NCBI RefSeq assembly: GCF_002900095.1
Contig: NZ_LLKN01000001.1
Span: 575,441-639,440, forward strand
Direction: 5' to 3'
From: Salegentibacter mishustinae
Lineage (GTDB): Bacteria > Bacteroidota > Bacteroidia > Flavobacteriales > Flavobacteriaceae
DNA: 64,000 nt
Shown in pieces: positions 44,885 through 55,353 of the stretch. Within the stretch, counting starts at the first letter, position 1, and each line of letters starts with the position of its first letter. The notes below the pieces were generated by a model. That model was not told the DNA's origin. It ran no database searches and saw only the letters and a program-made list of their open reading frames with translations. The position numbers were made by a program, and so were the translations under genes.

Positions 44885-47494
44885 TTACTTTAGATAAGCC
44901 TGTGCTTCTTGCAGAGCCTCGGTAATCCCTTCCGGTTTTTTACCGCCGGCAGTTGCGAAAAACGGCTGGCCACCGCCACCGCCCTGAATATATTTACCCA
45001 GGTCTTTTACGATTTTCCCTGCGTGCAGGTCTTTTTCTTTTGCGAGTTCTTTAGAAATATAGCAGCTTAAAAGTGCTTTTCCATTTTGTTCGGTTCCGAA
45101 TAATAAAAATAAGTTTTCAAATTCATCCCCTAATTGAAAAGCAAGGTCTTTTATTCCACCGGCATCAAGATCTACTTTCTTAGCCAGGAAATTCACTCCG
45201 TTTATTTCAGAAATTTCAGCCTTTAATTCGGTTTTCAGGTTTTTGGCTTTATCCTTTAGCAAAGCTTCCACCTGCTTTTTTAAAGTTGCATTTTCGTCCT
45301 GCAAGGTATTCACCGCTTTTACCGGATCTTTTGCATTCTTCAATTCGGCCTTTATTTGCTCCAAAACCTCATCCTGGTTAGCAAAATATTCTTTTACAGC
45401 TTCCCCGGTAATTGCTTCAATTCTTCTGATTCCAGAAGCAACAGCAGCTTCAGAAGTGATTTTAAAATGCCATATTTCTGAAGTATTCTTAACGTGGATT
45501 CCCCCGCAAAGCTCCATAGATTCTCCAAAACGAATAGCACGAACAGCATCTCCATATTTTTCACCAAAAAGCGCTAAAGCGCCCTGGTTCACAGCTTCCT
45601 TAAACGGAATACTTCGTTGCTCTTCTAAAGGCAAATGCTCGTTAATACGCTGATTTACCAGTTTTTCAACCTGCTCTAATTCCTCTTTATTTACTTTGCT
45701 GAAATGAGAAAAATCAAAACGCAAGTAATCACCTTTAACCAGAGAACCTTTTTGTTCTACGTGAGTTCCCAAAACTTCCCGAAGCGCCTGGTGCAATAAG
45801 TGCGTGGCGGTATGGTTAGCCGCAGTAGCCGCACGTTTTTTTGAGTTTACAACCGCCTTAAATCTATCTTTTGGATTCTTAGGCAGCGATTTAGCAAAAT
45901 GAACAATTAAGTTATTTTCCTTTTTTGTATCGGTAATTTCTATTTTGTTGTTTTCACTATCTACAAGAAAACCTTTATCTCCAACCTGTCCACCACCTTC
46001 AGGGTAAAACGGAGTTTGAGCAAGCACAATTTGATATAAAGCGCCTTTTTTACTTTCTACTTTTCGGTATCGGGCAATTTGAGTTTCAGCTTCTAAATGA
46101 TCGTAACCCACAAATGCTTCGGCACTTACCGGGTTTATTTCTTCCCAGTCGCCGGCAGTAACCTGAGTTGCCGCACGAGACCTGTCTTTTTGCTCCTTAA
46201 GTTGAGCTTCAAATTCTTTTTGATCAAGATCGAATCCGCGTTCGCGTAAAATTAGTGCAGTTAAATCTATAGGAAAACCAAAAGTATCGTAAAGCTCAAA
46301 AGCCTTTTTCCCTGAAACAGTTTTTCCTTTGGTTTCTGAAATTATATTTTCCAGCAAAATCAAGCCCTGATCCAAAGTTCTTAAGAAAGATTGTTCTTCT
46401 TCCCTAATCACATTTTCACATAAAGTTTTTTGAGACTTAAGTTCAGGAAATGCTTCACCCATTTGTTTGCTTAGCACTGCTACCAACTTATAAATAAAAG
46501 GCTCTTTGGTATCTAAAAACGTAAATCCGTAGCGAATGGCACGTCTTAAAATTCTTCTAATCACATAACCAGCACCGGTGTTTGAAGGCAATTGCCCATC
46601 GGCTATAGAAAAAGTTACCGCTCTTACGTGATCTGCAATTACCCGAATCGCGATATCGGTTTTTTCAGATTTTCCGTAAGGAGAATTGGTGATTTTTTCC
46701 AGTTCAGCAATTAGCGGCGTAAAAACATCGGTATCGTAATTAGATTGTTTTCCCTGTAACACCATACAAAGACGTTCAAAACCCATCCCGGTATCGATAT
46801 GTTTTGCCGGAAGTTCAACTAAAGAACCATCGGCTTTACGGTTATACTGCATAAAAACCAGGTTCCAGATCTCTACTACCTGCGGGTGATCTGCATTTAC
46901 CAGTTCTTTTCCGGGTTTTTTAGCTTTTTCAGCTTCAGAACGAATATCAATATGAATTTCAGAACAAGGTCCGCAAGGTCCCTGGTCTCCCATTTCCCAG
47001 AAATTATCTTTTTTATCACCGTAAACGATGCGATCTTCAGGAACAATTTTTTTCCAAAGTTCCAGGGCTTCGGTATCCAATCCTAATTTATCTTCTTTGC
47101 TTCCTTCAAAAACAGAAACATAAAGATTTTCAGGAGCAATTTTAAAAACCTCGGTAAGCAATTCCCAGGCCCAGTTTATGGCTTCTTCTTTAAAGTAATC
47201 CCCAAAGCTCCAATTCCCTAACATCTCGAACATCGTGTGATGGTAGGTATCCATTCCCACCTCTTCCAAATCGTTATGTTTTCCGCTTACGCGAAGGCAT
47301 TTTTGGCTATCAGTAATACGGGAGCTGGAAGGCTCACTATTTCCTAAAAAATACTCCTTAAATTGAACCATCCCCGCATTGGTGAACATAAGTGTGGGAT
47401 CGTCTTTTAGCACCATGGGCGCCGAAGGAACGATTTTATGAGATTTGGACTTAAAAAATTCTAAAAACTGGTTTCTTATTTCCTGAGATTTCAT
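44885..47494 (-). CDS. alaS: Alanyl-tRNA synthetase
   Basis: Class II synthetase charging tRNA-Ala, with editing domain. Motif 2 region [15 protein letters not shown] and the acceptor recognition block are in the first half. The editing site has [11 protein letters not shown] and [12 protein letters not shown] (about 660-672), which binds zinc, and the C-terminal C-Ala domain ends with [14 protein letters not shown]. 869 residues is the normal length. Divergently transcribed from the M23 gene; the shared 131-bp gap has a TATATTTG box (47547-47554) for the other gene. Confidence 0.97.
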   Translation of the reverse strand: MKSQEIRNQFLEFFKSKSHKIVPSAPMVLKDDPTLMFTNAGMVQFKEYFLGNSEPSSSRITDSQKCLRVSGKHNDLEEVGMDTYHHTMFEMLGNWSFGDYFKEEAINWAWELLTEVFKIAPENLYVSVFEGSKEDKLGLDTEALELWKKIVPEDRIVYGDKKDNFWEMGDQGPCGPCSEIHIDIRSEAEKAKKPGKELVNADHPQVVEIWNLVFMQYNRKADGSLVELPAKHIDTGMGFERLCMVLQGKQSNYDTDVFTPLIAELEKITNSPYGKSEKTDIAIRVIADHVRAVTFSIADGQLPSNTGAGYVIRRILRRAIRYGFTFLDTKEPFIYKLVAVLSKQMGEAFPELKSQKTLCENVIREEEQSFLRTLDQGLILLENIISETKGKTVSGKKAFELYDTFGFPIDLTALILRERGFDLDQKEFEAQLKEQKDRSRAATQVTAGDWEEINPVSAEAFVGYDHLEAETQIARYRKVESKKGALYQIVLAQTPFYPEGGGQVGDKGFLVDSENNKIEITDTKKENNLIVHFAKSLPKNPKDRFKAVVNSKKRAATAANHTATHLLHQALREVLGTHVEQKGSLVKGDYLRFDFSHFSKVNKEELEQVEKLVNQRINEHLPLEEQRSIPFKEAVNQGALALFGEKYGDAVRAIRFGESMELCGGIHVKNTSEIWHFKITSEAAVASGIRRIEAITGEAVKEYFANQDEVLEQIKAELKNAKDPVKAVNTLQDENATLKKQVEALLKDKAKNLKTELKAEISEINGVNFLAKKVDLDAGGIKDLAFQLGDEFENLFLLFGTEQNGKALLSCYISKELAKEKDLHAGKIVKDLGKYIQGGGGGQPFFATAGGKKPEGITEALQEAQAYLK

Positions 47495-47546
47495 CTACTT
47501 AATCTAATCTAAAATTATTAATTGTGTTGGTGCTGAAACAATTTCC

Positions 47547-47554
47547 TATATTTG
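47547..47554 (+). promoter_or_regulatory. Possible -7 box for the M23 operon
   Basis: TATATTTG matches TAnnTTTG, 72 bases before the M23 start. A second TAAATTTG lies directly before the ATG and would give a leaderless mRNA. No perfect TTTG -33 box for either. Confidence 0.4.
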
Positions 47555-47625
47555 TTCGTTTACCAAACTAAACTTAGCACGGTAATTGCTTAGTATTGTT
47601 GGCAAAAATAGCATAAATTTGACTC

Positions 47626-48603
47626 ATGTCGAAGGTTAAATATCATTACGATAGCGAGACGCAATCCTATAGAAAAATCGAGCGCCGAAAAGGCCGCCGT
47701 ACAGGGATTGTATTGCTTAGTATCTTAGGATCTTTCCTGGCCGGTTTTATCTTACTGGTTATTTATTTGAACATTCCACAGATTGAAACCCCTAAAGAAA
47801 AAGCGCTAAAACGCGAACTTCAAAACATGGAGTTACAATATGGCTTACTCAATAAAAAAATGAGCCAGATACAAAATGTACTGGCAAATATTGAAGATAG
47901 AGACAATAATATTTACCGGGTTTATTTTGAAGCTAACCCTATTCCTGAGGAGCAAAGACTTGCTGGATTTGGTGGTATAAACCGCTATAAAGACCTGGAA
48001 GGATTTGATAATTCTAAACTGATTATTGAAACCAGCAAACGAATGGATATTCTTACCAAGCAGTTGGTGGTACAATCTAAATCGCTTGATGAAATTGCCA
48101 ATTTGGCGAAAGAGAAAGAGAGTTTGTTATCTGCCGTTCCTGCGATACAACCTGTTAAAAATGAAGATCTAAGCAGGATTGCCTCTGGTTACGGTTGGAG
48201 AACCGATCCGTTTACCAAAGTAAGAAAATTTCATCACGGTATGGACTTTAGCGCTCCTCGTGGCACACCGGTTTATGCTACCGGAAATGGCCGCATTAAA
48301 AGGGCCGATAATAGATCTACCGGGTATGGAAATCATATAAGAATAGATCACGGGTATGGTTATACCAGCCTTTATGCCCATTTATATAAATACAATGTAC
48401 GAGTTGGCCAGCGGGTACAGCGTGGTGATATTATAGGCTATGTAGGCAGCACGGGAAGATCTCAAGGCCCACATTTACACTATGAGATCTTTAAGGATGA
48501 CAACCGAATTAACCCGATCAATTTTTACTATGGCCATCTTTCTCCCGAAGAGTTTGATAAGGTTCTGGAAAAAGCACAACAAGAAAACCAATCGCTGGAT
48601 TAA
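47626..48603 (+). CDS. M23 family peptidoglycan endopeptidase, membrane-anchored
   Basis: LytM-type metalloprotease that cuts peptide cross-links of murein. One N-terminal transmembrane helix (about 28-48), a coiled-coil region (about 60-150) and a C-terminal M23 domain with zinc ligands H203-x3-D207 (HHGMDF) and H283-x-H285 (HLHYE). 325 residues. Intact metal site points to activity, unlike many LytM regulators. First gene of a plus-strand run; its TAA overlaps the next ATG (TAATG). Confidence 0.92.
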   Translation: MSKVKYHYDSETQSYRKIERRKGRRTGIVLLSILGSFLAGFILLVIYLNIPQIETPKEKALKRELQNMELQYGLLNKKMSQIQNVLANIEDRDNNIYRVYFEANPIPEEQRLAGFGGINRYKDLEGFDNSKLIIETSKRMDILTKQLVVQSKSLDEIANLAKEKESLLSAVPAIQPVKNEDLSRIASGYGWRTDPFTKVRKFHHGMDFSAPRGTPVYATGNGRIKRADNRSTGYGNHIRIDHGYGYTSLYAHLYKYNVRVGQRVQRGDIIGYVGSTGRSQGPHLHYEIFKDDNRINPINFYYGHLSPEEFDKVLEKAQQENQSLD

Positions 48604-48932
48604 TGCACCTCAATTTACCAGATAAAAGATATTACGGAATTGGCGAAGTTGCTGAAGCCTTTAAGGTAAACACTTCCTTAATTCGTTTTTGGGAAAAGGA
48701 ATTCGATGTAATTCAGCCAAAGAAAAACGCCAAGGGAAATCGCAAATTTACTCCAGAAGATATTAAGAATTTAGAGCTTATTTATCACCTGGTTAAAGAA
48801 CGCGGATTCACCCTTGAAGGTGCAAAAACACATTTAAAAGAAGAAAAACACAAAACCCTTAGCAACTTCGAAATAATTCGTAAGTTGGAAGGAGTGAAAG
48901 CAAAACTAATCAATCTAAAAAATCAGTTGTAG
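48603..48932 (+). CDS. MerR-family transcriptional regulator
   Basis: 109 residues: N-terminal winged HTH ([25 protein letters not shown], positions about 10-34), wing [15 protein letters not shown] and a short coiled coil. No C-terminal effector domain, so it is of the minimal type. Start overlaps the M23 stop by one base. Likely controls this or nearby envelope genes; unproved. Confidence 0.9.
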   Translation: MHLNLPDKRYYGIGEVAEAFKVNTSLIRFWEKEFDVIQPKKNAKGNRKFTPEDIKNLELIYHLVKERGFTLEGAKTHLKEEKHKTLSNFEIIRKLEGVKAKLINLKNQL

Positions 48933-48934
48933 AA

Positions 48935-49531
48935 ATGAAAAAATGGTTAATCCCTGTAATAGTTATTGTAGTTCTGGGTATTATAGTTTACAGCCTTACG
49001 GCAGGAGTAAATAACACCGCAGTAGAATACGAAGAAAGCGTTTTAAAGAATTGGGCCGATGTTGAAAATGCCTATCAGCGTAGAAGTGATCTTATCCCTA
49101 ATTTGGTTAGTACAGTAGAAGGTTCAGCCGATTTTGAGCGTGGAACGCTTACCGATGTTATTGAAGCTCGTGCTAAAGCTACTTCGGTTAACGTTGATGC
49201 CGGGAATTTAAATCAGGAGCAAATTCAGCAATTCCAGCAGGCTCAGGGCGGACTATCTTCTGCATTATCAAGACTTTTAGTCTCTGTTGAAAGATATCCC
49301 GATATAAAATCGAATCAAAACTTTCTCCAATTACAATCACAATTAGAAGGAACAGAAAACCGTATTAGTGTAGCTAGAAATCGCTATAATGAAGCGGTGA
49401 GACAGTACAATACTTATATTAGAAAATTCCCTAATAATATTTTTGCCGGAATGTTCGGATTTGAAAGAAAGGCGCCATTTGAAGCAGAAGAAGGTGCGGA
49501 AAACGCCCCTGATGTTGAATTTGATTTTTAA
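48935..49531 (+). CDS. LemA family protein
   Basis: N-terminal hydrophobic anchor (about 3-22) and a long helical periplasmic domain with the LemA signature [19 protein letters not shown] (about 45-63) and [31 protein letters not shown] (positions about 142-172). 198 residues. LemA proteins are paired with TPM-domain proteins; that pairing is present here, 5 bp downstream. Confidence 0.93.
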   Translation: MKKWLIPVIVIVVLGIIVYSLTAGVNNTAVEYEESVLKNWADVENAYQRRSDLIPNLVSTVEGSADFERGTLTDVIEARAKATSVNVDAGNLNQEQIQQFQQAQGGLSSALSRLLVSVERYPDIKSNQNFLQLQSQLEGTENRISVARNRYNEAVRQYNTYIRKFPNNIFAGMFGFERKAPFEAEEGAENAPDVEFDF

Positions 49532-49536
49532 GAGAG

Positions 49537-49977
49537 ATGAGCAAAGTTGAAGATTTTTTAAGCAAAAAAGACGAAGAGGAGATCATTGAAGCCATTAGGA
49601 AAGCAGAAAGCCACACCTCTGGCGAGGTGAGGGTACACCTGGAAAAAACTACCGGCGAAAAAGATATTTTTGATCGCGCGATGGAGGTTTTTCATATGCT
49701 AAAGATGGATAACACCAAGCATGATAACGGAGTGCTTATTTATGTTGCTGTAGAAGATCATAATTTTGTGATCTATGGTGATAAAGGTATTAATGATGTA
49801 GTTCCAGATGATTTTTGGGAAAGCACCAAAGATGCTATTGTAGAAAAATTTAAAAAAGGAGAATTCAAACAAGGCCTGGTAAACGGTATTTTAACCGCCG
49901 GCCAGCAGCTCAAAAAGCACTTCCCCTGGAGTGAAGACACACGAGACGAACTCTCCAACGAAATTTCAAAAGGATAA
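49537..49977 (+). CDS. TPM domain protein, soluble
   Basis: 146 residues with the TPM_phosphatase pattern: SHTSGEVRVHLEKTTGEKD near the start, VLIYVAVEDHNFVIYGDKGIND in the middle and FKQGLVNGILTAGQQL at the end. No signal peptide or membrane helix. Last base adjoins the next gene start. Relatives are linked to photosystem or envelope maintenance; role here unknown. Confidence 0.87.
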   Translation: MSKVEDFLSKKDEEEIIEAIRKAESHTSGEVRVHLEKTTGEKDIFDRAMEVFHMLKMDNTKHDNGVLIYVAVEDHNFVIYGDKGINDVVPDDFWESTKDAIVEKFKKGEFKQGLVNGILTAGQQLKKHFPWSEDTRDELSNEISKG

Positions 49978-50775
49978 ATGCCACAATTCACTAGAAGATT
50001 CAAATTACTATTTCTGTTTTTCCTCGTTTTTTCGGGGTTTATATATGCACAGCGCGATGTCCCACCCAAACCATCGGAGGAAACCAGTGTTTATGATGAA
50101 GCCGATATTTTAACTTCTTCGGAAGAAAAGCAGTTAGAACAGAAGTTGATCAACTATGCCGATACCACTTCAACCCAAATTGTAGTCGCGAGTATAAATT
50201 CCTTTCAAGGAGAAAATCAGAGTGATTATGCAGTTAAATGGGCCCACGAATGGGGAATTGGTCAAAGTGCTGAAGATAATGGCTTACTGGTTATTGTAGC
50301 TGAAGAAGATAAAAAGATTTGGATCACTAATGGTTATGGGCTTGAAGAGTATATGACTGATGCCCGTACCCGTCAAATAATTGAACAGGTAATTCTCCCT
50401 GAATTTAGAAACGGGAGCTATTACAATGGCCTTGATGCCGGAACTACCGCTATTTTCCAGGTATTATCAGGCACTTTTGAAGGCACACCACAATCCCGAA
50501 ATTCAGAAAGAGGCTTTCCTCTCCAGGGAATTGTTATGCTTATAATTTTTGTGGTCATTATTATTTCATTTTTTAAACGACGTGGTGGCGGTGGCCGTAA
50601 TGGTGGCCGAAGAAGCGCAGGAGATACTTTTCTTGACGCTATTATCTTAAGCTCTCTTGGACGTGGAACTTTTGGCGGAGGCAGCTCTGGTGGAGGCTTT
50701 GGCGGCGGAGGCGGCTTTGGGGGCGGTTTCGGCGGCGGCGGCTTCGGAGGAGGCGGTGCCGGTGGAAGCTGGTAA
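49978..50775 (+). CDS. TPM domain protein with membrane anchor and glycine-rich tail
   Basis: Signal/anchor at the start (LLFLFFLVFSGFIYAQ), a periplasmic TPM domain (about 38-170: VYDEADILTSSEEKQLEQKL, WITNGYGLEEYMTDARTR), one transmembrane helix (about 180-198) and a tail that is almost only Gly, Ser and Phe (from about 222, GGSSGGGFGGGGGFGGG). 265 residues. Same layout as LemA-partner TPM proteins. Last gene of the M23-MerR-LemA-TPM-TPM run. Confidence 0.9.
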   Translation: MPQFTRRFKLLFLFFLVFSGFIYAQRDVPPKPSEETSVYDEADILTSSEEKQLEQKLINYADTTSTQIVVASINSFQGENQSDYAVKWAHEWGIGQSAEDNGLLVIVAEEDKKIWITNGYGLEEYMTDARTRQIIEQVILPEFRNGSYYNGLDAGTTAIFQVLSGTFEGTPQSRNSERGFPLQGIVMLIIFVVIIISFFKRRGGGGRNGGRRSAGDTFLDAIILSSLGRGTFGGGSSGGGFGGGGGFGGGFGGGGFGGGGAGGSW

Positions 50776-50837
50776 ATTCAGTGCGCAGGTTTTAGTAGGC
50801 TGTGGGTAGTATTTTTAACTGAAAAATCTATATAAAT

Positions 50838-50970
50838 AAAGACTGTTTGGGATGTTTTAGTTCCGTCAAGCTGAACTTGTTTCAGCTTCTAACTTGTTTA
50901 GATTACCAACAACTTAGATCCTGAAACAAGTTCAGGATGACGATTTAAACGAAATTCTCAAACAGTCTTT
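50838..50970. terminator. Terminator with a REP-like element in its loop
   Basis: AAAGACTGTTTG (50838-50849) and CAAACAGTCTTT (50959-50970) form a perfect 12-bp stem followed by TCTATTTTC. Its 109-base loop contains the REP-like family B element (50864-50942). Between convergent genes (TPM and outer-membrane barrel). Confidence 0.7.
50864..50942. repeat. REP-like intergenic element, family B, best copy
   Basis: CGTCAAGCTGAACTTGTTTC ... GAAACAAGTTCAGGATGACG: near-perfect inverted ends of about 25 bp enclosing TTCTAACTTG...CTTAGATC. Typical of short palindromic elements of Bacteroidetes genomes. Confidence 0.65.
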
Positions 50971-50990
50971 TCTATTTTCAGAGCTATGTT

Positions 50991-53753
50991 CTACCTTCTC
51001 CCTCTCTTATTATTAGGATCTTTTCCGCCAAACTTGCTGATTTTATAAGTAAAACTCAGCATAAAATATTGCTCTAAAACAAGCTCTTGTGTATCCTGGA
51101 TAAAATCGTCTCCGGTAAACCTTCTGGTTGCAATATTTTGATCCAGCAAGTCGAAGACTTTAACTTTCAACGTTCCATTATCTCCAAGGATTTCATAGCC
51201 TAAACTGGCGTTCCATAAGTAGAAAGAATTCTGAAATCCTGGCGAAGCATTCCCGATAGACTGGTAGGCGATATCACTTCCTATCACAAATTTCTCTGGC
51301 CAGAAGGAGGTAAGCGCCAAAGAAATATTCTGATTCTTATAATTCTCTTCCCTGTTATTAAAACTGTATTCAGCATCTACAAATTCCACGCTATAAAAAG
51401 GCTCTAAAGTCACCAGATCTCTAAAATTATATTCTACACTTAAACTCGGGGTTAAGTTTAAACTTTTGGAGAAATAGCGTTGCTCGTTAGTGAAACCTAT
51501 ATTTTTATTGAAATTACCATAAATTCCACCTCTAATTTTTATAGAACTTTCGTTTTCCAGTTTAAAGGTTTTATCCATACTTCCACCACCAAAGTAATTA
51601 TAAGCGCCGTCTACATTCGTGTAAGTAGTAGTTCTCACCAAATCCTCATCTACAGTACTACGAGTTACCACCTGGTCATTAGTGAAGTTCCCACCTAAAT
51701 AAGCGTAAAAGCCTGAACGCGTTTTAAAATCGAAATTATTAAAGTTGATATAAAACCTATGTCTTAAAGCCGGTCTAAGATCTGGATTACCGGTAATAAT
51801 GTTTAGCGGATTTATAGTATTGGTAACCGGCTGTAATTGCGTAAGCGAAGGTGTATCCCAGGAATTATTATAATTAAAATAAATAGATTTCCCCTGTGAT
51901 AAACTATACCTAAAATAGGCATTGGCAAATACATTTTCGTAAGTATTATCTATACTGGTTTCCGTAAAAAGATCCCTGTTTTTTAATCGGAGACTTTGAA
52001 AACCTCCAGAAAAACTGGCTCTTAATTTTTCATCATTATAAACAAGACCTAAGCTTGGGCGATGTTCAAAAGATTCAGAAACAAAATCATTGCTTAATTC
52101 ATCGTCAAGCAAAGTATAATCACCTTCCTCGTCTACATCATAAACCAGTCGCTCATTTCGACCGTCCTCCTTATCAAAATTATAGCTTACATCTAGCATT
52201 AATTTTTCAGTAATAGGAAAACGGGCACCTAGATCAATACCATAATTGTTATCCTTATTTTCTTCGGAAATTAACTGATCCTGAACATCGGTATTTACCA
52301 GTTCTCCTTCCTGGTTATAGATCTCCCTTTCTGAAAAGAAATTATCATCCTGAGAACGGGTATTATTTTCATTATTAAAACCAAGGCTGTAATAGCCTCC
52401 ATTTTCACCGAATTTACGTGTAAAATTTAATCGGTTAGAAAAATTCACGCTATGTACTTCAGAATAATTATCGGTTAAAGCCGTGTTTATTGGTGTACCA
52501 TCTTCTTCAACAGATTCTGTAAAAGACTGGTTAGAAGAGCGACCGCTGTTGGTATTAATATTTGGTCTAACCGAAATTCTGGTTAAAGTATCAGGCTGAA
52601 TTTCAAAACCTAAACTAAAACGGTGATTGTTATTAAGTCTATTGCTACTGGATTCTGAATTGTTAAAGAACCTTCTATTGGGTAGAATATTTTCTCTTTG
52701 GGTTTTGGTTTCGGTGATATTATCGGCCCGGCTATAAAAATAATTAGAAGAAAGTTCGGTTTCCTGCGGCCATTCGTTTACTAAACTAAAGCCGGCATTA
52801 TCAGATTTTGTAATCCCATTTCCAGAGCCGAAACTATTACCGTTTATACTAAAGTTCCCGCCACGACTCCTGGTTATGGAATAGGCATTACGGCCCATAG
52901 CATCGTAGACTTCATCAAATGAAAATCCGGAGGAATTAATGTTGTTTGAACTCGCTAAAAGACTAACACGGAAATCATTTTTAAAATAATTTCCAATTCC
53001 GCTCAATTCATAACGATCATCGGTTCCGCCGCCGGCAGTAAGCCTCGAGAAAAATCCGCGGTTTTTATCTTCATCTATGGTGATATTGATCGTCTTATTT
53101 TCAGCATCACCTTCTTTTCCGGTAAATTCTTCAGATTTGGTTTTACTATCTACCACCTGGAGTTTATTAATTAACTCCTTTGGGAGGTTTTTAGTAGCAA
53201 TTTTAGGATCATCACCAAAGAATTCTTTTCCGTTTACTTTAATTTGAGAAACCGGGGTACCGTTTACCGTTATGCTCCCGTCGGTAGCTACTTCTACCCC
53301 GGGAAGTTCTTCTAGTAATTCTTCCAGGTTCGCATCTTTACGCGTTTTAAAAGAAGCCGCATTAAATTCAAGGGTATCTTTTTTTATCGTTACCGGAGCT
53401 CGAGAAGAAGTAATGGTTATTTCATCTAAAGCATTATCGGCCACCTGCATTTTTATCGTACCTAAATTGAGTTTTTCATCAATTTCTAATTTCTGGCTAT
53501 AGGTTTTAAATCCGGTATAGGAGATAAGTAAATTAGCTACTTCAAGGCCGCCATTACCGGCAAGTTGGAATGCCCCGGAATTATCTGAAATAGTATAAGT
53601 AACCAAACTACTGTCTGCAGGTTTTTCCAGGTAAACCGTGGCTGATTCAAGCGGTTCCCCCTGCGGGCCCGTTACTTTACCATTTATTTCAAAATTTTGG
53701 GCAGTTAAATTTCCTGCCAGGAAAAGCAAGGCAAGACTAAGTAAAATTCTCAT
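50991..53753 (-). CDS. Outer membrane beta-barrel, TonB-receptor-like (OMP_b-brl_3 type)
   Basis: 920 residues: signal peptide LLSLALLFLAGNLTAQ, a carboxypeptidase-regulatory-like domain (about 22-95), a plug-like region (LEELLEELPGVEVATDGSI and KELINKLQVVDSKT, about 145-210) and a long barrel of antiparallel strands with YSLGFNN-type repeats, ending in an aromatic C-terminus region. No TonB box was located. It resembles large barrels that import nutrients or act in the type IX pathway. Convergent with the TPM gene; Der gene lies 104 bp upstream. Confidence 0.85.
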   Translation of the reverse strand: MRILLSLALLFLAGNLTAQNFEINGKVTGPQGEPLESATVYLEKPADSSLVTYTISDNSGAFQLAGNGGLEVANLLISYTGFKTYSQKLEIDEKLNLGTIKMQVADNALDEITITSSRAPVTIKKDTLEFNAASFKTRKDANLEELLEELPGVEVATDGSITVNGTPVSQIKVNGKEFFGDDPKIATKNLPKELINKLQVVDSKTKSEEFTGKEGDAENKTINITIDEDKNRGFFSRLTAGGGTDDRYELSGIGNYFKNDFRVSLLASSNNINSSGFSFDEVYDAMGRNAYSITRSRGGNFSINGNSFGSGNGITKSDNAGFSLVNEWPQETELSSNYFYSRADNITETKTQRENILPNRRFFNNSESSSNRLNNNHRFSLGFEIQPDTLTRISVRPNINTNSGRSSNQSFTESVEEDGTPINTALTDNYSEVHSVNFSNRLNFTRKFGENGGYYSLGFNNENNTRSQDDNFFSEREIYNQEGELVNTDVQDQLISEENKDNNYGIDLGARFPITEKLMLDVSYNFDKEDGRNERLVYDVDEEGDYTLLDDELSNDFVSESFEHRPSLGLVYNDEKLRASFSGGFQSLRLKNRDLFTETSIDNTYENVFANAYFRYSLSQGKSIYFNYNNSWDTPSLTQLQPVTNTINPLNIITGNPDLRPALRHRFYINFNNFDFKTRSGFYAYLGGNFTNDQVVTRSTVDEDLVRTTTYTNVDGAYNYFGGGSMDKTFKLENESSIKIRGGIYGNFNKNIGFTNEQRYFSKSLNLTPSLSVEYNFRDLVTLEPFYSVEFVDAEYSFNNREENYKNQNISLALTSFWPEKFVIGSDIAYQSIGNASPGFQNSFYLWNASLGYEILGDNGTLKVKVFDLLDQNIATRRFTGDDFIQDTQELVLEQYFMLSFTYKISKFGGKDPNNKRGRR

Positions 53754-53857
53754 TTAGAGTATAGGTGTTAAACGTTGAATAAATCAAGACAAAGAAATGC
53801 CTTACTAACTATATTGGTAGTTAGACTCTCGATTTGTTACAAAGTTTAACAAGAAAC

Positions 53858-55165
53858 TTATTTTTTCCTGAAATATACTGAAATTGGTACTCCGGTTAAG
53901 TCAAATTCCTTTCTTAACCTATTCTCTATAAATCGTTTGTATGGATCTCTAACGTACTGCGGAAGATTACAGAAAAACGCAAATTGCGGCTGTGGTGTAG
54001 GTAATTGCGTGCAAAACTTGATTTTCAAATATTTCCCTTTATAGGCCGGCGGCGGATTCTGCTCTATTATTGGAAGCATTATATCGTTAAGCTCCCGGGT
54101 TTTAATTTTTTTACTACGATTTTCAAAAACAGTAACTGCGGTTTCAATAGCTTTAAAAATACGTTGCTTGGTTAATACAGACATAAAAACAATTGGCACA
54201 TCGGTAAAAGGCTCAATTTCACGTCTTATCATTGCTTCATAATCGCGCATGCTATTGGTCTCTTTATTTTCAACCAAATCCCATTTATTAACCAGGATCA
54301 CGATTCCTTTTCGGTTTCTTTGCGCCAGCCAGAAAATATTCTGCACCTGCCCATCAAATCCTCGAGTAGCATCTAAGATCAACAGGCAAACATCACAGTT
54401 TTCTATGGCACGCACCGAACGCATTACCGAGTAAAATTCGAGGTCTTCTTTAACCTTCGATTTTCTTCTAATCCCGGCAGTGTCTACAAGGTTAAATTCA
54501 AATCCGAATCTGTTATACTTGGTATCCATAGCATCGCGGGTAGTTCCTGCAATGTCTGTTACAATATAACGTTCTTCGCCTATTAAAGCATTTATAAAAG
54601 AAGATTTGCCCGCATTAGGACGACCTACTACGGCAAATCTTGGCAATTCTGTTTCTTCTACGGCTTCATTGACCGGCAGGGCTTCAATTAGAGCATCTAG
54701 CAAATCTCCTGTCCCACTACCATTTGTACTGGCAATAGGAAAGTATTCGCCAAGACCTAAAGAATAAAATTCTACTGCATTCTCCAGCCTTTTATTATTA
54801 TCTACCTTATTTACCGCTAAAAGCACAGGCTTATCTATTTTTCTAAGCAGTTGTGCAACATCCTCGTCCATTGGAGTCACGCCACTTTCAACATCTACCA
54901 TAAAAATAATAGCATCGGCTTCATCTATGGCAAGTTCTACCTGCTTGTCTATTTCGGCTTCAAAAACATCGTCGCTTCCAACTACATAACCACCCGTATC
55001 TATAAGGGAGAAATTACGACCATTCCAATCAGATTTTCCATAATGACGGTCGCGGGTAACCCCACTAACCGAATCTACAATCGCCTCACGGCGTTGAATT
55101 AATCTATTGAAAAAGGTAGATTTCCCAACGTTTGGCCTTCCTACAATGGCTACAATATTGCCCAT
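53858..55165 (-). CDS. der: Ribosome assembly GTPase Der (EngA)
   Basis: Two tandem GTPase domains: the first starts [10 protein letters not shown] (about 8-17), the second [10 protein letters not shown] (about 183-192), each with a DTGG/DTAG switch II and NKVD/NKWD. A C-terminal KH-like domain ends the 435-residue chain. Needed for 50S subunit assembly. Neighbour to era on the same strand (188 bp gap), as in many Bacteroidetes. Confidence 0.97.
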   Translation of the reverse strand: MGNIVAIVGRPNVGKSTFFNRLIQRREAIVDSVSGVTRDRHYGKSDWNGRNFSLIDTGGYVVGSDDVFEAEIDKQVELAIDEADAIIFMVDVESGVTPMDEDVAQLLRKIDKPVLLAVNKVDNNKRLENAVEFYSLGLGEYFPIASTNGSGTGDLLDALIEALPVNEAVEETELPRFAVVGRPNAGKSSFINALIGEERYIVTDIAGTTRDAMDTKYNRFGFEFNLVDTAGIRRKSKVKEDLEFYSVMRSVRAIENCDVCLLILDATRGFDGQVQNIFWLAQRNRKGIVILVNKWDLVENKETNSMRDYEAMIRREIEPFTDVPIVFMSVLTKQRIFKAIETAVTVFENRSKKIKTRELNDIMLPIIEQNPPPAYKGKYLKIKFCTQLPTPQPQFAFFCNLPQYVRDPYKRFIENRLRKEFDLTGVPISVYFRKK

Positions 55166-55353
55166 AATATTATTCTTTAATCCCTCATTGAGGTTTTAAT
55201 CCCTAAATTTATTCAGAGAATTTAATTGTTTGCAAAATTAGTGTAAAAATTCGGGTTTACCCGAAACTTAGAAAACGGAAGTTTCCAGGGCAGGAAATTG
55301 AAGATTTTTGAATTGAATTTCCTGTAATAAACTTTAAAATTTTAATTCAGAAA

